DNA from: Liopterus haemorrhoidalis
Lineage: Eukaryota; Arthropoda; Insecta; Coleoptera; Dytiscidae
Direction of reading: 5' to 3'
NCBI GenBank assembly: GCA_963971575.1
Contig: OZ020624.1
Span: 6,506,903 to 6,570,902, forward strand
DNA length: 64,000 nucleotides
In this document: positions 23,818 to 36,409 of the stretch, in pieces
Position numbering within the stretch: the first letter of the stretch is position 1
Layout of the letters: every line of letters starts with the position of its first letter
Made by a program: the position numbers and the translations under genes
Notes under the pieces: generated by a model
The model's input: the letters and a program-made list of their open reading frames with translations, nothing else
Told to the model about the DNA's origin: nothing
The model's database searches: none

Positions 23818-24693
23818 GGAGATCTGTTCAAAAAGTATCGCGAATTTTAAATTTCCGCGGGTTACGTATATTCGATTTTCGATTTTTTTGTGGCGTTATG
23901 TTGGTATTCATGTCTCTCACTTATGTCGAAAAGTTCGGCCATTTCGAATGTTCAGTAAATTTTTGACAGCTTTGCTTGCACGTGTTTTGGCTCGTCTTCG
24001 ATTTTTGCCTTTACCAAAAAATGGATCAAAGAATCGGTATCAAATTTTGTGTGAAAAAAAAAAATGTGCGCGGACGCATTCCGAATGTTGACTGTGGCAT
24101 ATGGTGAAGCTACCTTGGACCGAAGCAACGTTTATCGGTGGTACAAAATGTTCTCAGAGGGCCGAGAGGATGTGAACGACGAAGAGCGTGCCGGACGCCC
24201 GAGCACGTCAACAACAGACGAAAACATTGATGAAGTGAAGAAAATAATATTGGCCAATCGTCGAATCACCGTTATAGAAGTTGCTGAGGACCTAAACATA
24301 TCGATTGGCTCGTGCCATTCGATTTTTACCAATGATTTGGGCATGAGACGGGTCGCTTGTGCTCGAATTTTTTGCCAAAAACAACACACTAATAATGCCG
24401 CAGCCACCGTATTCTCCAGATCTGGCCCCCTGTGACTTTTTCTTGTTCCCGAAACTGAAGAGGCCCATGAAAGGACGACGCTACGCTACGAGTGAGGAGC
24501 TAAATACGGCCTCGAAGGAGGAGCTGAACAAGATCACAAAAAATTATTTTTTCAAGTGCTTAGAGGATTGGAATAAACGTTGACACAAGTGTATAATATC
24601 TGGTGGGGATTACTTTGAAGGGGACAAAATAGATATTCATAAATAATTTTTGAAAAAAACACAAAATTCGCGATACTTTTTGAACAGACCTCG
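23818..24693 (+). mobile_element. Internally deleted mariner, copy 2
   Basis: It has the same ends as the copy at 20300 and is flanked by TA (23816-23817, 24694-24695). At 876 bp it keeps more of the N-terminal half than copy 1, but is missing the central catalytic region. Confidence 0.9.
24017..24583 (+). pseudogene. Mariner transposase, deleted
   Basis: The first frame runs through both HTH motifs (RMLTVAYGEATLDRSNVYRW; ILANRRITVIEVAEDLNISI) to NDLGMRR. It then jumps, with a frameshift, to SPDLAPCDFFLFPKLKRPMK (from 24359), which keeps the third Asp. Translation stops early at DWNKR. The first two catalytic Asp residues are deleted. Confidence 0.85.
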
Positions 24694-24922
24694 TATGACG
24701 AGTAAAGGTTGTGGAAAATGATTGGCGCATTGGAAAGAATCACGAACTTGTTTTAAAATATTGATATCTTCTAATCAATAACTTTTGTTTTCCAGTGCTT
24801 TTCAGTGAAATCCACCAAATTATTATTTTCACAATAGTAGAATTTTTACGAACTAAAATATCCCTAAAAAAATGGTACGATTGGTACAATACTTCGTACA
24901 AATAAAAATAAACTACAATATT

Positions 24923-25200
24923 TTATTTTTTATTAAAAATATTAGGAATGATAAGATGTAAAACAATCGACATATAATGGCATATTTGGCATAAAAGTTT
25001 TGTCCATTTTTCTGTTTGTTTCAAATCATACATCGTCTTTCGTCTACATTTACCCTTTACAGGTAACTTTTCCACATTGATCATTGTTTTCAATTTTTTT
25101 GTTGGACGTCCCTTTGACATTTTCTTCCTTCCCATTGTTTTCTTGTCCTTTGGATAGTACCTGAGTAACTACATTAACCAAAAATTCAATATGAGGAACT
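24923..25200 (-). pseudogene. Possible piggyBac-type C-terminal cysteine domain
   Basis: A basic stretch (MGRKKMSKGRPTKKLK) is followed by KGKCRR, LLCQICHY and, in the next frame, YVDCFTSYHS. The order C, C-x2-C, C-F-x-x-YH resembles the C-terminal cross-brace of piggyBac transposases. The match is short, needs a frameshift, and no TTAA ends were paired. Confidence 0.3.
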
Positions 25201-25510
25201 TTTTGTGCTTTGTTCCATAATAAATGATGTAGGCATTAACTATTTCTTTTTATTGTAAGTATTGAATACTTACACATTGAACGTTCTAAATAATAATGAC
25301 TCGTATAATATAAAATAACGAACTTATTAAAACCCATAAACCCGAAATGTAGCGGGAGAGTGAAAAGTTAATGGTTTTTTGTCTGAGTAGTACGCATTAG
25401 AACTTCAGTGGAACATATATATCCCAGTAGGAATGAAAAGGTTAAACATCAAGCGTCGTTATAACTACATAAAGACATATGCAAATGACTTTGGAGAGTT
25501 AATTAAAATA
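25201..25510. other. Unassigned AT-rich sequence
   Basis: Nothing was recognised. Confidence 0.35.
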
Positions 25511-25920
25511 GAAAAAATTGATGTGAAGTCTGAATTTTCACACATTTCAGGGTTTTGCAGGTATTTAATAACTGAATGATGATTATTTGGGATGCCAAAA
25601 CAAATTTTATGTCAAAATATTTTTTTATGAATTTTAATTCGAATGCCTAATACCATTATTTAAGTTTCTAAATATGTGCAGTATTTTTTTACATAGCAAG
25701 GTTCATTAAGATTTTGAAAATTGCGCCTATGGCTTCTATTGGTTGCTTAAATCATTAGCCCCGCCCTCTGATTTCATATACATCAAACAGAATTAAATTA
25801 TAATTTCAACACTTCCCACTGGTTATTAAATTTACGCTTTTAAAAATTAAATGCAACATTTACCAAAATATAACTAGAATTTTTACAAAATAATTTAAAC
25901 AAAAGAAAACTGCAAAAAAA

Positions 25921-26003
25921 ATGACTGGATTCGAACTCTAGTTTGCAAGTTAACTGTTTAGCAAATTAAAAAACCAATGACTAAACGCACATCGCTATGA
26001 GCG
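25921..26003 (-). other. tRNA-like segment of CAGA-t copy 4
   Basis: On the minus strand TAGCGATGTGCGTTTAGTCA occupies the A-box/D-arm position and GAGTTCGAATCCAG the B-box position. The 3' half is close to copy 2, the 5' half is not. Confidence 0.5.
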
Positions 26004-26483
26004 CTGACGTAACAACTTGGTTACATAGCGAATTAAATATTTAACATATTTTGGTTAAAAACACAAAAAATTCATTATTTTCCGAAAACATAATCTGATC
26101 AAAAATTCCTGTTGTACTATTCCGGTTCACACCAAAATACATTACTTAGAATTTTTTCACATTTTTAGTTTAAACCATCTGGGCTACAGGGTGTGGGACA
26201 AAAATTGTTTTGCACAATTTTGGCAAAAATCGCGTCAAAATAATTTATTTTGCAAAAATAAAATTTCAATCGTTAATTCACGTACTAAGGGCTTTCATTT
26301 GATACCCTACTCAGAATTTAAAAAAATATTTTTTTTTTCGATGAGCACATATTTGTTTATATTTTTAGGGGGATATGTTTTTTAGATGTTTTAGTATTTT
26401 TCCTATGTGTGGGTCAAAAAGTTGTACAAGCATGCCAAATTTCAACTCTCTAGGTTTAGCCGTTTGGCTACAATTTTTACCGA

Positions 26484-26509
26484 ACAGACAGACAGACAGA
26501 CAGACAGAC
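26484..26509. repeat. (ACAG)n microsatellite
   Basis: Only about 6 units; this is the shortest array among the four microsatellite-bearing CAGA-t copies. Confidence 0.95.
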
Positions 26510-26737
26510 GACAAAGTGACGATATAAGGGTTTTTTGGTCATACCTACAAAACCCTAAAAATTGAAGAAATATCAAGTCAAATTTTACAAAAAGAAATAT
26601 ATAAAATATAAATTTATTCGAGATTTTCTTATACCATGGGCTGATAATGCATTAATTAATAAACACGAAACATCCCTAAATAATTAATTTATTCACAACC
26701 TTATTTTACGACGATTTAAGAAGCAAATTTCATATTA

Positions 26738-27460
26738 CGAGGAATGTTTCCTAAATTTTGGGAATTGTGCTATAATTAAATTACGCAGAACTTATAGGCA
26801 ATGTTATTGGTGCCAGACAAGTCTTGATATGTTTATGCAACTATCTAGTGCAATATTGTTCAATCTGATTTAGGTGTTCGACTGATACAGACGCGTTTTC
26901 ATAGCACTGTTTTTGTAACCATGGAAGACGCAGAAAAATCTCAAAGAGCAATAATTTTCTTTTTGTGTGAAGGTGTGAAAACATCAGAAATTATTCAGCG
27001 TCTGCAAGGAGTATTTGGTGAGTCTGCAGAATCCAAAAGTACTGTTTATCGGTGGATCGATCGTTTTAAAATCGGTAGAACATCAAGACGATCCACGCAG
27101 TGGGCGCCCAAGCACGTCGGTAAATGAAAGAAACATTATTGCCGTCGAAGACCTATTGAAAGAAGACAGGCAAATGACTATTCGTCAAATTAGTGTACAC
27201 GACAAGTTCATGACATCTTGCATGATTGTTTGGGCGTTAGCAAGGTTTCGCTGCGCTGGGTGCCAAGGCTGTTGGGACCAGAACAGAAACTCAATAGGTA
27301 TGATACTTTGAGGACGGCTTAAAAAAATTAGTTTATCGTTGAGATAAATGTATTCAGTTTAATGGAGATTATGTTGAAAAACTACATTGTAATATTGACG
27401 AAAATTAACAAAATAATAAAAATTATAGCTAAATTCCCAGAACTTTGGAAACATCCCTCG
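26738..27460 (+). mobile_element. Deleted mariner-type element, second family
   Basis: Inverted ends CGAGGRATGTTTCC are flanked by TA (26736-26737, 27461-27462); the element is 723 bp. It encodes only the DNA-binding N-terminus of a mariner-like transposase and has no catalytic domain. Confidence 0.8.
26921..27300 (+). pseudogene. Mariner-like transposase N-terminus
   Basis: MEDAEKSQRAIIFFLCEGVK, ESKSTVYRWIDRFKIGR and, after a frameshift, DDPRSGRPSTSVNERNI and RQMTIRQIS match the two HTH motifs and GRP linker of mariner transposases. The sequence is unrelated to the other mariner families here at the nucleotide level. Confidence 0.75.
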
Positions 27461-27689
27461 TATAATAAGTATACATAAAAAGGCTTAACAATATTTTCAC
27501 TTTATCGATAATTTCTAGTATCACTTTCATAACGTATACTACGAAGTACATCTTGCAACAACTTATTATATAGCAATAGATTCTAAAATTGTTTTATAGA
27601 TCATATCTTTTGTATTCATTGTAATATCTTCACTCAACCATATCGAATTTAATTTTTATATCGTGTTACGTTCTTTTCTATTGTAAATA

Positions 27690-28997
27690 CAAGTGTCTCA
27701 AAAGAAATTTTATATTTATTTAGCTTACTGCGTGAACGCAACGTATCCGAGGGGCGTGGGGGTTATATCAATCGGTAGCCTGGCTCTTGGGAATTTAGTC
27801 GCTATGGAGCGTTTCTCGGGAGCAGACCGCGCATTATGCGTGCGAGAGTTTTACAAAAACGGTGATTCGGCGACTGTAGCGCGTAGAAAATTCTGCAGTA
27901 TTCGAGGTTTTCGCCACTTAAATGATGCGCCAAGCATTCCTCTCATTCGACATTGGGTTAAAAAGTCTGATGAGACTGGTACAACGCTGGATAAATCAAA
28001 ATCCGGGCGACCTAGGTCATCAAGAACGGTAGAAAATGTGGAGAATGTTAATCAGTCTGTTCGTGACGACCCGAACCTTTCAATTCGGAAGCGCGCAAGT
28101 GCTTTAAATGTGCATAGATCATCATTACATCGCATTATGCACAAAGACCTAAAGCTGCACCCCTACAAAATTCAATTGGTGCAAGAATTAAAGCCCCAAG
28201 ATGCCAGTCAGAGGCTTAATGTTGTAAATCAGGTGATTGAGCGATTTTCAACGTTTACCAACATTTTGTTTTCGGATGAAGCTCATTTTCATCTTAATGG
28301 CCACGTAAATAAGCAGAACTGCCGCTACTGGAGTGCAACGAATCCGAAACGCAAACATCAGAAACCCCTACATTCGCCTAAAGTGACCGTATGGGCTGCG
28401 ATGTCGGCGCGAGGAATTGTCGGCCCTTACTTTTTTGAAGACGAAAGGGGGCGTGCAGTTACAGTGAATTCAGAGCGTTATGTGGAGATGTTAGACAACT
28501 TCTTGGTACCTGAACTGCAAAACTTTCCTGGCTATAACCAAAGAACATGGTTCCAACAGGACGGAGCAACTCACACACGTCAAATATGTCTCTGCCACGT
28601 GTTCGTGAAATTTTTTCTGGCAAATTGATCTCCCGGAGAGGTGACATAAATTGGCCTCCACGCAGTCCAGATTTAACCCCTATGGACTTTTTCCTATGGG
28701 GTTATCTTAAATCTAAAGTTTACGCCAATAAACCGACTTCACTGGCGCATTTGTAAGAAAATATCCGTCACGAAATGGCAGCCATCCCTGAGTTCACCTG
28801 CCGAGACGTCATAAGTAATTTTACTGTTAGATTAAATGAGTGCCGAGAACGCGAGGGTCTACATTTAGACAATATTATTTTTAAGAAATAAATCCCCAAA
28901 AAGTGTATTTTAATAATTAATAAACATTTTTTCTATATACGGCTTACTTTTTTTTTAATCGATCCACTAAATATAAAATTTCTTTTGAGACACCTTG
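27690..28997 (+). mobile_element. DD41D (rosa-like) mariner, copy 1
   Basis: Full-length 1308-bp element with CAAGGTGTCTCAAAAGAAAT-type ends (left end has one G missing) and TA on both sides (27688-27689, 28998-28999). Confidence 0.9.
27804..28891 (+). pseudogene. DD41D mariner transposase, frameshifted
   Basis: Starts MERFSGADRALCVREF and is open to the second catalytic motif (WFQQDGAT), where a one-base loss near 28569 shifts the frame; the remainder (RGDINWPPRSPDLTPMDFFL) is in the next frame. A stop replaces Lys after LAHL near 28755. Compared with the intact copy at 49631-50719 it differs by few substitutions, so it died recently. Confidence 0.9.
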
Positions 28998-28999
28998 TA

Positions 29000-29384
29000 C
29001 ATATGGAGACAAATAAATATATATTCGAATCGGTAATTCAAGGAGGAATGCACGTAAAATTCTCAAGTGAATACTTCCTGTCATCTCGACAACAGTTTTT
29101 CAAAGCACTCAAGTCTTATATGTCCTGGGTAAACCATCATTCCTTTTATAGCGACACAAAATCAATGAAAATGTAATTTTCACCTCTCCGTATGAGATAA
29201 ACCAGGGTATACTCCAATATTGATTTGTCTCAGATGAAACGTTCATATCACAATTAAGTGCGTGCGTTCCGAATATATAACACAGTTTACAAACAGTACT
29301 GCTAAATTTCAATCTCAAATCTGGGCTGGGATTTTCATCAGAGACAAAATAATACGATTTGAAAATCTGATGGAAACAGTATGT
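29000..29384. other. Unassigned sequence
   Basis: Nothing was recognised. Confidence 0.35.
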
Positions 29385-29386
29385 AT

Positions 29387-30512
29387 AGTCGGATTGCTGA
29401 TAGGTGACTGTTACATGTATGTATCAAGTAATGCATTCATATAATAATCTAGTTACAATTTTTCAGCGATTTTAAAAATGTGTTTTGTTATTTGTTTTAG
29501 CTGTCAGTGTCTGTTAATAATATTAATTAATAGATCTTTAAACTTTAATTTTAAATCTGCTGGAATATTTTAATTCCGAAAAAGATAACAATGGGTCACT
29601 TATTCCTCTATCTTGTGTCCATCAAAGAGTAGCAGCTGACTTAAAGATTTCGGAATCAACAATTCGTAGAATTATAAAATGTAATAAATCTGAACTTCTC
29701 ACTAACAAAATCACGAGAAAACGAAGGAAATTAAAATCTGAACCAGTTTATTTTATTGATAAATTGGCACAAACGTATGGTCATGAAGTACTAAGATTAC
29801 CTCATCACTGCCAGTTTAACCCCATTGAACTAATTTGGGGTATAACAAAAAATTATGATAATAGACATATTGGTCAAAACGGATATAGTGATAACGAAGT
29901 TTGGAAAATGTGCCAAGTAGCCTGTGATCAAATTAGTTGTGAAACTTGGGCAAAATCTGTTTAAAAAAATCGAAAATTTAATAAATGAATAGTGGGAAAG
30001 GGAAAGGATTGTTGATGATATTAATCCAATAATAATAAATACAAGAAATGACAGCGATAGTTCAGATGACCACGATATCATGCCTTACAGTGACTAATTT
30101 TTTAAAATAAAAATAAACATTTAAATACATCTTGTAGCAATATATTATATGAATATATTTTTACTTAATATTTTATTACTTTGTACTTAGGGGAAACATA
30201 AAAATTTCATTTAATTAAACAACAAATTGTAATCCAAAATTTACGTATGAGTACAAGTTTTTCCTTATTTATAATTATTTCCTTAAAATTAATAATTTTG
30301 TTTGTTTGAGTACTGCTGTGAATTTATTATCGTGCTCTAATTAGTAAATATATCTACGAATTATGCCGTTTCTTTCTACTGCTTGGTTTTTTATTAAAAT
30401 AATTTGGAAGGTAAGGAAGGCAAATAATTATAATGATACAGACAGAGAAAGCATATAGTATTGTATATCGATACTTGTAGCAACGAACAGTCACCTATCA
30501 GCAATCCGACTA
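29387..30512 (+). mobile_element. IS630/Tc1-like element, decayed
   Basis: Inverted ends TAGTCGGATTGCTGATAGGT are flanked by TA (29385-29386, 30513-30514); length 1126 bp. The interior holds the two ends of an IS630-type transposase with the centre deleted. Confidence 0.75.
29590..29964 (+). pseudogene. IS630-like transposase fragments
   Basis: The N-terminal part reads VHQRVAADLKISESTIRRII (HTH). The C-terminal frame from 29764 reads QTYGHEVLRLPHHCQFNPIE followed by LIWG, the DDE_3 motif bearing the catalytic Glu, and CDQISCETWAKSV. The first and second Asp motifs are missing between SEPVYFIDKL and the C-terminal block. Confidence 0.7.
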
Positions 30513-30514
30513 TA

Positions 30515-31714
30515 GGTTATATTTTCTTCTGCATATGAGATCTGGTTATGGGAGTTTGGGAAGACCGGGTCTTTTTAAACCAGGGAAGTCCGATTCGGGC
30601 AACGATTATTTTTCAGATACGGATCCATATCTGAGTCCGTTATTCTTAGGCATAGGGGGGTTATTTTTAATATCCATTTTTACCGATAATTAATAATTAG
30701 AACACATGGGCTAGATATATAATCACATTTCATTCTCTACCAAAAAATTGAAAATTAAATTGTATTTAAACTTTGACAACTTCTAGTTCAAAGAAAAAAG
30801 TTTAGAAAATTGACGAATAAAGTATAATGTAGAACACGCCTAAGAAAGTTTTTAATCTAGAAACACTCCTAGTTCTTTAATTACTGATGACCGTATCAAA
30901 GCCTGACCGTTATTAATTATATTGAAAAGAATATACGTTTTTGTGGGATTTAAGGGACACTTTGTTCAAATAACAGTTCTGTTTAAAAACATAACCTCAA
31001 TAATCTGTAGTTTTCTGCACACAGAGCCGGCCCGAGAAAAAGCGGGGCCTGGTGCAAGATACTCTGGCGGGGCCTTCTTCTTCTAAAAAAAAGCACATTC
31101 AAAATATTTGTATTTTGCAATATTGCAAAATTATTATTATTTGTACATATTAGTTACACTTATAATTTATGAATAATTATAATTAATATTTAACAGAATA
31201 ATATAAATAGCCAAAAAGATCTATAAACACTTATTTCATAACGACCACTGGCCATAGAAAACCTATTGTTATGAAATCTCATTCTGAAAACAGTACTGAA
31301 ATCATGACGCGACCCAGATGCCCATAGAACGTTTTAGACCGTATGCAAAAGTGCCTTATTGAGATGCGGATATAATTTCAAACTGTTTAATCGGTATGAA
31401 GAAAAAAGTTTAATTAAACCGTCTAGGATAGACTGGAGCCAATGAAATAAATCATGTACAAAGAGATTTTCGTATTGTGCCATTGTGCCAGTAGGTAGTA
31501 GAATTGAGGTAGACCAAAGCTTAGGTGGGTTGATTGTGTAACACAGGATGCTCGGTCTATCGGTGCACACAACAGGAGGACAATAACACAAAATCGGAAG
31601 GAATGGCGGAAAACGATTGAGACGGCTATGGTCTTTAAGGGCCTTAAAGGCTTTGTATTTTCGGAACGAAAAATTGTATTCTTGGTTGAAATTTGGTGTT
31701 TACGGTATATACTA
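30515..31714. other. Mostly unassigned; hAT-like end near 31022
   Basis: CAGAGCCGGCCCGAGAAAAA near 31022 looks like a hAT terminus followed by a GGGGCC-rich subterminal region, with no partner found. The rest has no recognisable gene. Minus-strand frames at 31334-31758 have no family motif. Confidence 0.35.
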
Positions 31715-31718
31715 TTAA

Positions 31719-32477
31719 GGCTGCGTATAACCCCAGTGGTTACTAATTTCTTATACAAAACTAAAAATCTAAAATAAAATTAGTATCAACTTATACATCA
31801 AATTTTGCACCGAGTTTTTATCTATCTAATAAGATATTTTTAATTGTAGAAACATTTATTGTAAAAATATTATCGCTCAATAACGTAAAAATAGACATCA
31901 GCGATATTGTTCTGTAATTTTTTAAATCTATTTGTGGGTTTCGAATAACTTTTATATTTATATAGTTTTGTGTAGAAATGTTCAAATAATACGTCAACAT
32001 TTTTTTCGACTTGATTCCTTATAGTTTAGAACCTTCGTCGAAAAATATTATACTTGATGATAATGGAATGCCACTTGGTACACGTGTTCTTTACGAAGAT
32101 TAAATCATTTTTCTTGTAACACCTATTTTGAAAACTTCGGCAGATTCAAGATGGCGGCAAAAATAGACTACCAAGTATAATAACTATAAGTAGTTTTCAC
32201 AATAGAGCAAAATAGCTATAAACATATTTGTAGAATGAAGCTTTAGCTACAATTTGCCGCATCGTATGCAAATATGCGTCAATTGGTTTACAAGATGGCG
32301 TCTATAATGCAATTAGCTTATTTACAATTACATTACAGCTTTTTCTACAATTAAAAATATCCTATTAGATAGATAAAAATTCGCTGCAAATTTTGATGTA
32401 TAGATTGTTATTAATTTTATTTCCGATTATTAGTTTTGTATAAGAAACTATTGAGAACTATAGGGTTGTGCGCCTCC
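31719..32477. mobile_element. TTAA-flanked TIR element, copy A
   Basis: Ends GGCTGCGTATAACC and the inverse of GGAGGCGCACAACC are flanked by TTAA at 31715-31718 and 32478-32481. Inverted similarity extends about 170 bp inward (ATCTATCTAATARGATATTT). No transposase. Relatives are at 46157-46281 (one arm) and 60291-61673. Class is piggyBac- or Kolobok-type by duplication only. Confidence 0.75.
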
Positions 32478-32481
32478 TTAA

Positions 32482-33228
32482 TGAGATGTAGGCGTGTAGA
32501 TTTCGTGAGTAAGGCAAGAAATGTTCACCGCAATTCTGAAAAACTACGAAAAAGCATTAATATTAAATTGCAACCTACAAATTTAACAATATATTATTGC
32601 CGAAAATGCTTATTTTATAGAAAATAGAACCACAAATATAGCACTCGACATTTTCGTGCTGTCTTTTATCATTTCTTGTGGTTTTTATATTCGTTTTTAT
32701 CGACTTCCGACATCTCTGTGTCTTTCAGAGACAGTGGATAACTAATCAATCTTTTTTATAAATACCACTCAGCACCAGGCTATTCAACTTGAGAAGTAGA
32801 TAGGACATCTCCATTTGTAACATTATCTAAGTCTTCAACGCTTTCGTGAATATAAGTTTCTTGTAAAAATATTAACTAGACGCTGATTTTGCTAAAAGTT
32901 TACGAAGAAAATATGTTTTAAAAAGAAAATAATATATCTTCTTCGAGTTGAAAAATGATTGATTTTATAAGTTACTTGTTACTTGATTTATATCCTACTT
33001 AGCTACAAATTACCACAACTTTTGTTAGAAGACATAGACGTACTGGAAATTCCTAAAAGATGATCTATCAGTAATGCTAAAATTAAAGATGTCATTGCTG
33101 AGTCATGAAGAGAAAACCAGACAGGCAAGAAGGTGGAAATAATAAATTCAAATCAATTCCGAAGCAACAGAATTTTTTTAGATAACTTGGTCTGTTGTCT
33201 TGCCATGTTCTAGATTTGGTAACCGACG
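32482..33228. other. Unassigned AT-rich sequence
   Basis: Nothing was recognised. Confidence 0.35.
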
Positions 33229-33286
33229 ACACAAAATTGAGCGTACAAAAAGTAGTAATACTAATAAAATAATTAGAAAACAATGA

Positions 33287-35205
33287 TAGTCCAGTAACCT
33301 AGTACATCATAAGTTGCATCGAGTGGGGGTAGTTAGTTTCATTTTTTTTCTTGTATGGGTAGTGCCTGAGAAGCAAAATCCAGGTTTTCGACCTCGGCCG
33401 CCTTCCGTAACACTTTTGAATTTCGCAAAAACTGCTAAATTTTCGCACTCTTTTCGGTTTCTGCCCATTTTGACCATAAAGGAGCACGTTTTCGACAAAC
33501 ACCATTCTATGTTTTTTTAAACTAGATTAAATTTTCTACAATTTGAGATCAAAATGGGCTCGATAGTCTTAATAGTTTCCGAGATACAGCTTTTCAAAGT
33601 TTGAAAAAATCTCCAAACTTGAAAATTGTATGCTATATCATGCTCATGGGCACTGTTTATTTTTAGAAGTGAAAACTACTCCTTATTGTCAAAAATTATA
33701 AAATAATATTGCAAAACCTTATATTGCTGCCGAAAATACTGGTTATGTAGATTATTACGCTCCGAACCGTGCTATTCGAATGTTTCGAAAAAAAAATTAT
33801 TGGTTTTTTAAACATAGCTCCTTCATTTTTAGTGATAGAAAGTTTTTTCAAAAATGATTTTGTAGAGCTTTTCAAGAGCTATAAGACTGTGTAAATTAAA
33901 TTCCTTAAGATCCCTTAGTTTTTAAATGGGGTGAGTTTGAAGGGCTCGAATAAGGTGGTGTTCGCTTGTAAATAGAGGTTTTAAACGGCTATATCTCGCC
34001 AAATATTCACTGTACAGAAAATATATGCACAGGAAAATTTAAGTCATTAAAAAAGCTACAATTTAGTGCTCTATCATTTTTTTCGTATCTCGAGTAATTT
34101 CGGAGATATTTTGAAGAAAAAGGTGAAAAATACGAAATCGCAAAAAATCGTTTTTTCTTTAAACTCCATTTTTTTTAAAAAGGCATTTTAAATTGGTCAA
34201 ACTTCTTGGGTGTACTGAAAATACATATATGAAGAGAACCACAGAAGGATGAGGATCAATTTTAATTAGGGGGGTAAATAGGGGGTTGTTTTGACTGATT
34301 TTTTCGTAGAAAAAAGTAGGTACCGACCTTATTTTGATCATAAGTCGCTTAATTTTTATACTAGAGACTTTTTTTTTTTTTGTTTGAAAGGTCTAATCAA
34401 ATACGTTAAAAAAGATTCAATGAGTTTTCTTCGAAAAATGCAAATTTTTCCTGTTATTTGACTTTGAATCTTTCAAATTATGCATTTGGCGAAAAAAAGT
34501 TAACCATTAACATGCCGTATCTCGGTTCGTATTGGTCGTAGAAAAATAATAAAAAAAGGATTTTGTTTGTTTTTTTAAAAGCTACAATTTTGCTTTGTAC
34601 AGTTTTTTTGATAAAATGCATATTTTTCGAGTTATTTGCAAAAAACTTTTTAAAAACATCGATTTTTTCGTCGATAAACTGTTACACTCGTATTGTAGTT
34701 GAAAGTTACCATTATTTATAATAATTTATTCTTACCCACATGCTATAGATACCATTACTTCTATTTATTAATGTTTACTTCACTGACTCATGTTAGACAG
34801 GTTGTTGAAGATATAAAGGCAATTGTATATGATGAAACATGAAAATTAGCATAAAATTTTCAAGTTTGGAGATTTTTTCAAATTTTGAAAAGCTGTATCT
34901 CAGAAACTATTGAAGCTACTGAACCCATTCTGGTCTTAAGTTGTAGCAAATTTAATCTAGTTTAAAAATGCATTGAATAATGTTTGTCAAAAACGTGTTC
35001 CTTTATGGTCATAATGGTAAGAAACCGAAAAAAGTTCGAAAATTTAGTAGTTTTTGAGAAATTCAAAAGTGTTCCGGAGGGCTGCCTAGATCGAAAACTT
35101 GGATTTTGCATCTCAGGCATATCCCATACAAGAAAAAAAGACGAAACTAACTACCCCCACTTGATGCAACTTTTGCCCCATGATCATGACAAGGTTACTG
35201 GACTA
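33287..35205. mobile_element. Foldback-type element with ~370-bp inverted arms
   Basis: Ends TAGTCCAGTAACCT are inverted, with TGA at 33284-33286 and 35206-35208. The arms remain similar for about 370 bp (AAGTTGCATCRAGTGGGGGT; TTTCTTGTATGGG), with roughly 10-20 percent differences. The interior is AT-rich and non-coding. Removing the element and one TGA rebuilds the Tc1 sequence CAATGAGTTAATTT. Confidence 0.85.
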
Positions 35206-36245
35206 TGAGTTAATTTAAATTAATATTTTGTCGCATCACCTTTTGCTTCTATTACTGCTTGAAGGCGATTTGGCATAGACTGCACTAATTATCCACAAAC
35301 TTCTGCTGGTATATTATTCCATTTTTCTTGAAGAATCTTTTTAAAATCATTTTTATTAGAAAATGAATTTGTTTTTATCCGAACTTTTAATTCTCTCCAT
35401 AAATTTTCAATTGGATTGAGATCAGGCGATTGTGGCGGTGTTTTGAGTAATTTTGGTGCATTGTATAACACCCATTCCTTTACAATAAGCGCAGTATGTT
35501 TGGGATCGTCATCTTGTTGGAAATAAACTGGTGGCATATTTATTTTTTCTGCAGTAGCCGTAAGATTATTTTTCAAAATGTTTAGATATTTCCATTTATC
35601 CATGATGCCTTCTATAAATTCTAAATTACCTGGGCCGTTTGATCCCATAGCACCCCACAACATAACTGATCCGCCTCCGTGTTTTACTGTCGGAACGGTA
35701 TTATTTTTTTAAATTCTGTATTGGGCTTCCGCCAAACAATTTGTCTGCCATCCGACCCAAAAAAAAATAATTTTCGTCTCGTCAGAAAAAAATAACTTTA
35801 TTCCAGAAGCTTATTGGTTTGTTTATGTACATTTTTGCAAATTCTAAGCGTTTCTTTTTATTCATTTTTGAAATCAATGGTTTCTTGCGTTCAATTCGAC
35901 CATTGTAGTTATTATTTCGGAGTACTCGGTGGACTGTTTCTACTGAAATTTGTTTATTTAATCTTTGTGACAATTTTGACGTTAACTGGGGTACACAAAT
36001 TTTATGATCTTGCTTCATTTTTCGCAAAATAAATCTTTCATCCACAGTTGATAATAATTTTTTTCTGCCTCTGCCCGTTTTGTTTTTGATAGTACCTTAT
36101 TTAAATTTATTTATTATTTTTTGAATTGTGGAATGTCTTCGATTCAGTATGTCACCTATTTCACGTATTGTATGACCCCGGGCGTATAATTTAACTATTA
36201 GTTTTCGTGTAGATTCGTCAGTCTGTTTACGTTTATTTTCCATTA
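35206..36245 (-). pseudogene. Tc1 transposase (DD34E), broken
   Basis: Open pieces at 35289-35663 (FQQDDDPKHTA; SPDLNPIENLWRELK, keeping second Asp and Glu) and 35782-36045 (MDERFILRKMKQDHKICVPQ through FWNKVIFF) are separated by a frameshift just at the first Asp motif. The N-terminal HTH lies in another frame to about 36245. Confidence 0.85.
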
Positions 36246-36409
36246 TAATAGAAACAAAATCATTGTGCTTGGATGTGGCCTAATGCAAACTAAACTAATG
36301 AAAAAACCATTTATTGCAAGATAAAACCTATACAACATAATTTCAGAAAAAACAGGTCTTAAATCAATCGAAATTAACTAGTACGCTCATTTTTGTGTCT
36401 CTAAAAAAT

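Larger units (their letters stand above)
25511..26561 (-). repeat. CAGA-t repeat, copy 4 (most complete)
   Basis: It runs from AAAAATTGATGTGAAGTCTG to CCTACAAAACCCTAAAAA with all blocks present. AAAAATTGA is found just at the start and just after the end, but because the same string begins copy 2 it cannot be taken as a target duplication. Confidence 0.8.
33229..36409 (-). mobile_element. Tc1 element, copy 2, split by a foldback element
   Basis: The left end (ACACAAAATTGAGCGTAC at 33229 onward to 33286) and the main body (35206-36409) belong to one Tc1 element of the family at 15084. The extreme left terminus is diverged or lost. The right end is followed by TA at 36410-36411. A 1919-bp insertion with a 3-bp duplication separates the two parts. 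Confidence 0.85.

Noticed and set aside
25511..26570. AAAAATTGA at both ends of CAGA-t copy 4 as a 9-bp target duplication
   Set aside because: The same string begins copy 2 in a different place, so it belongs to the repeat end.
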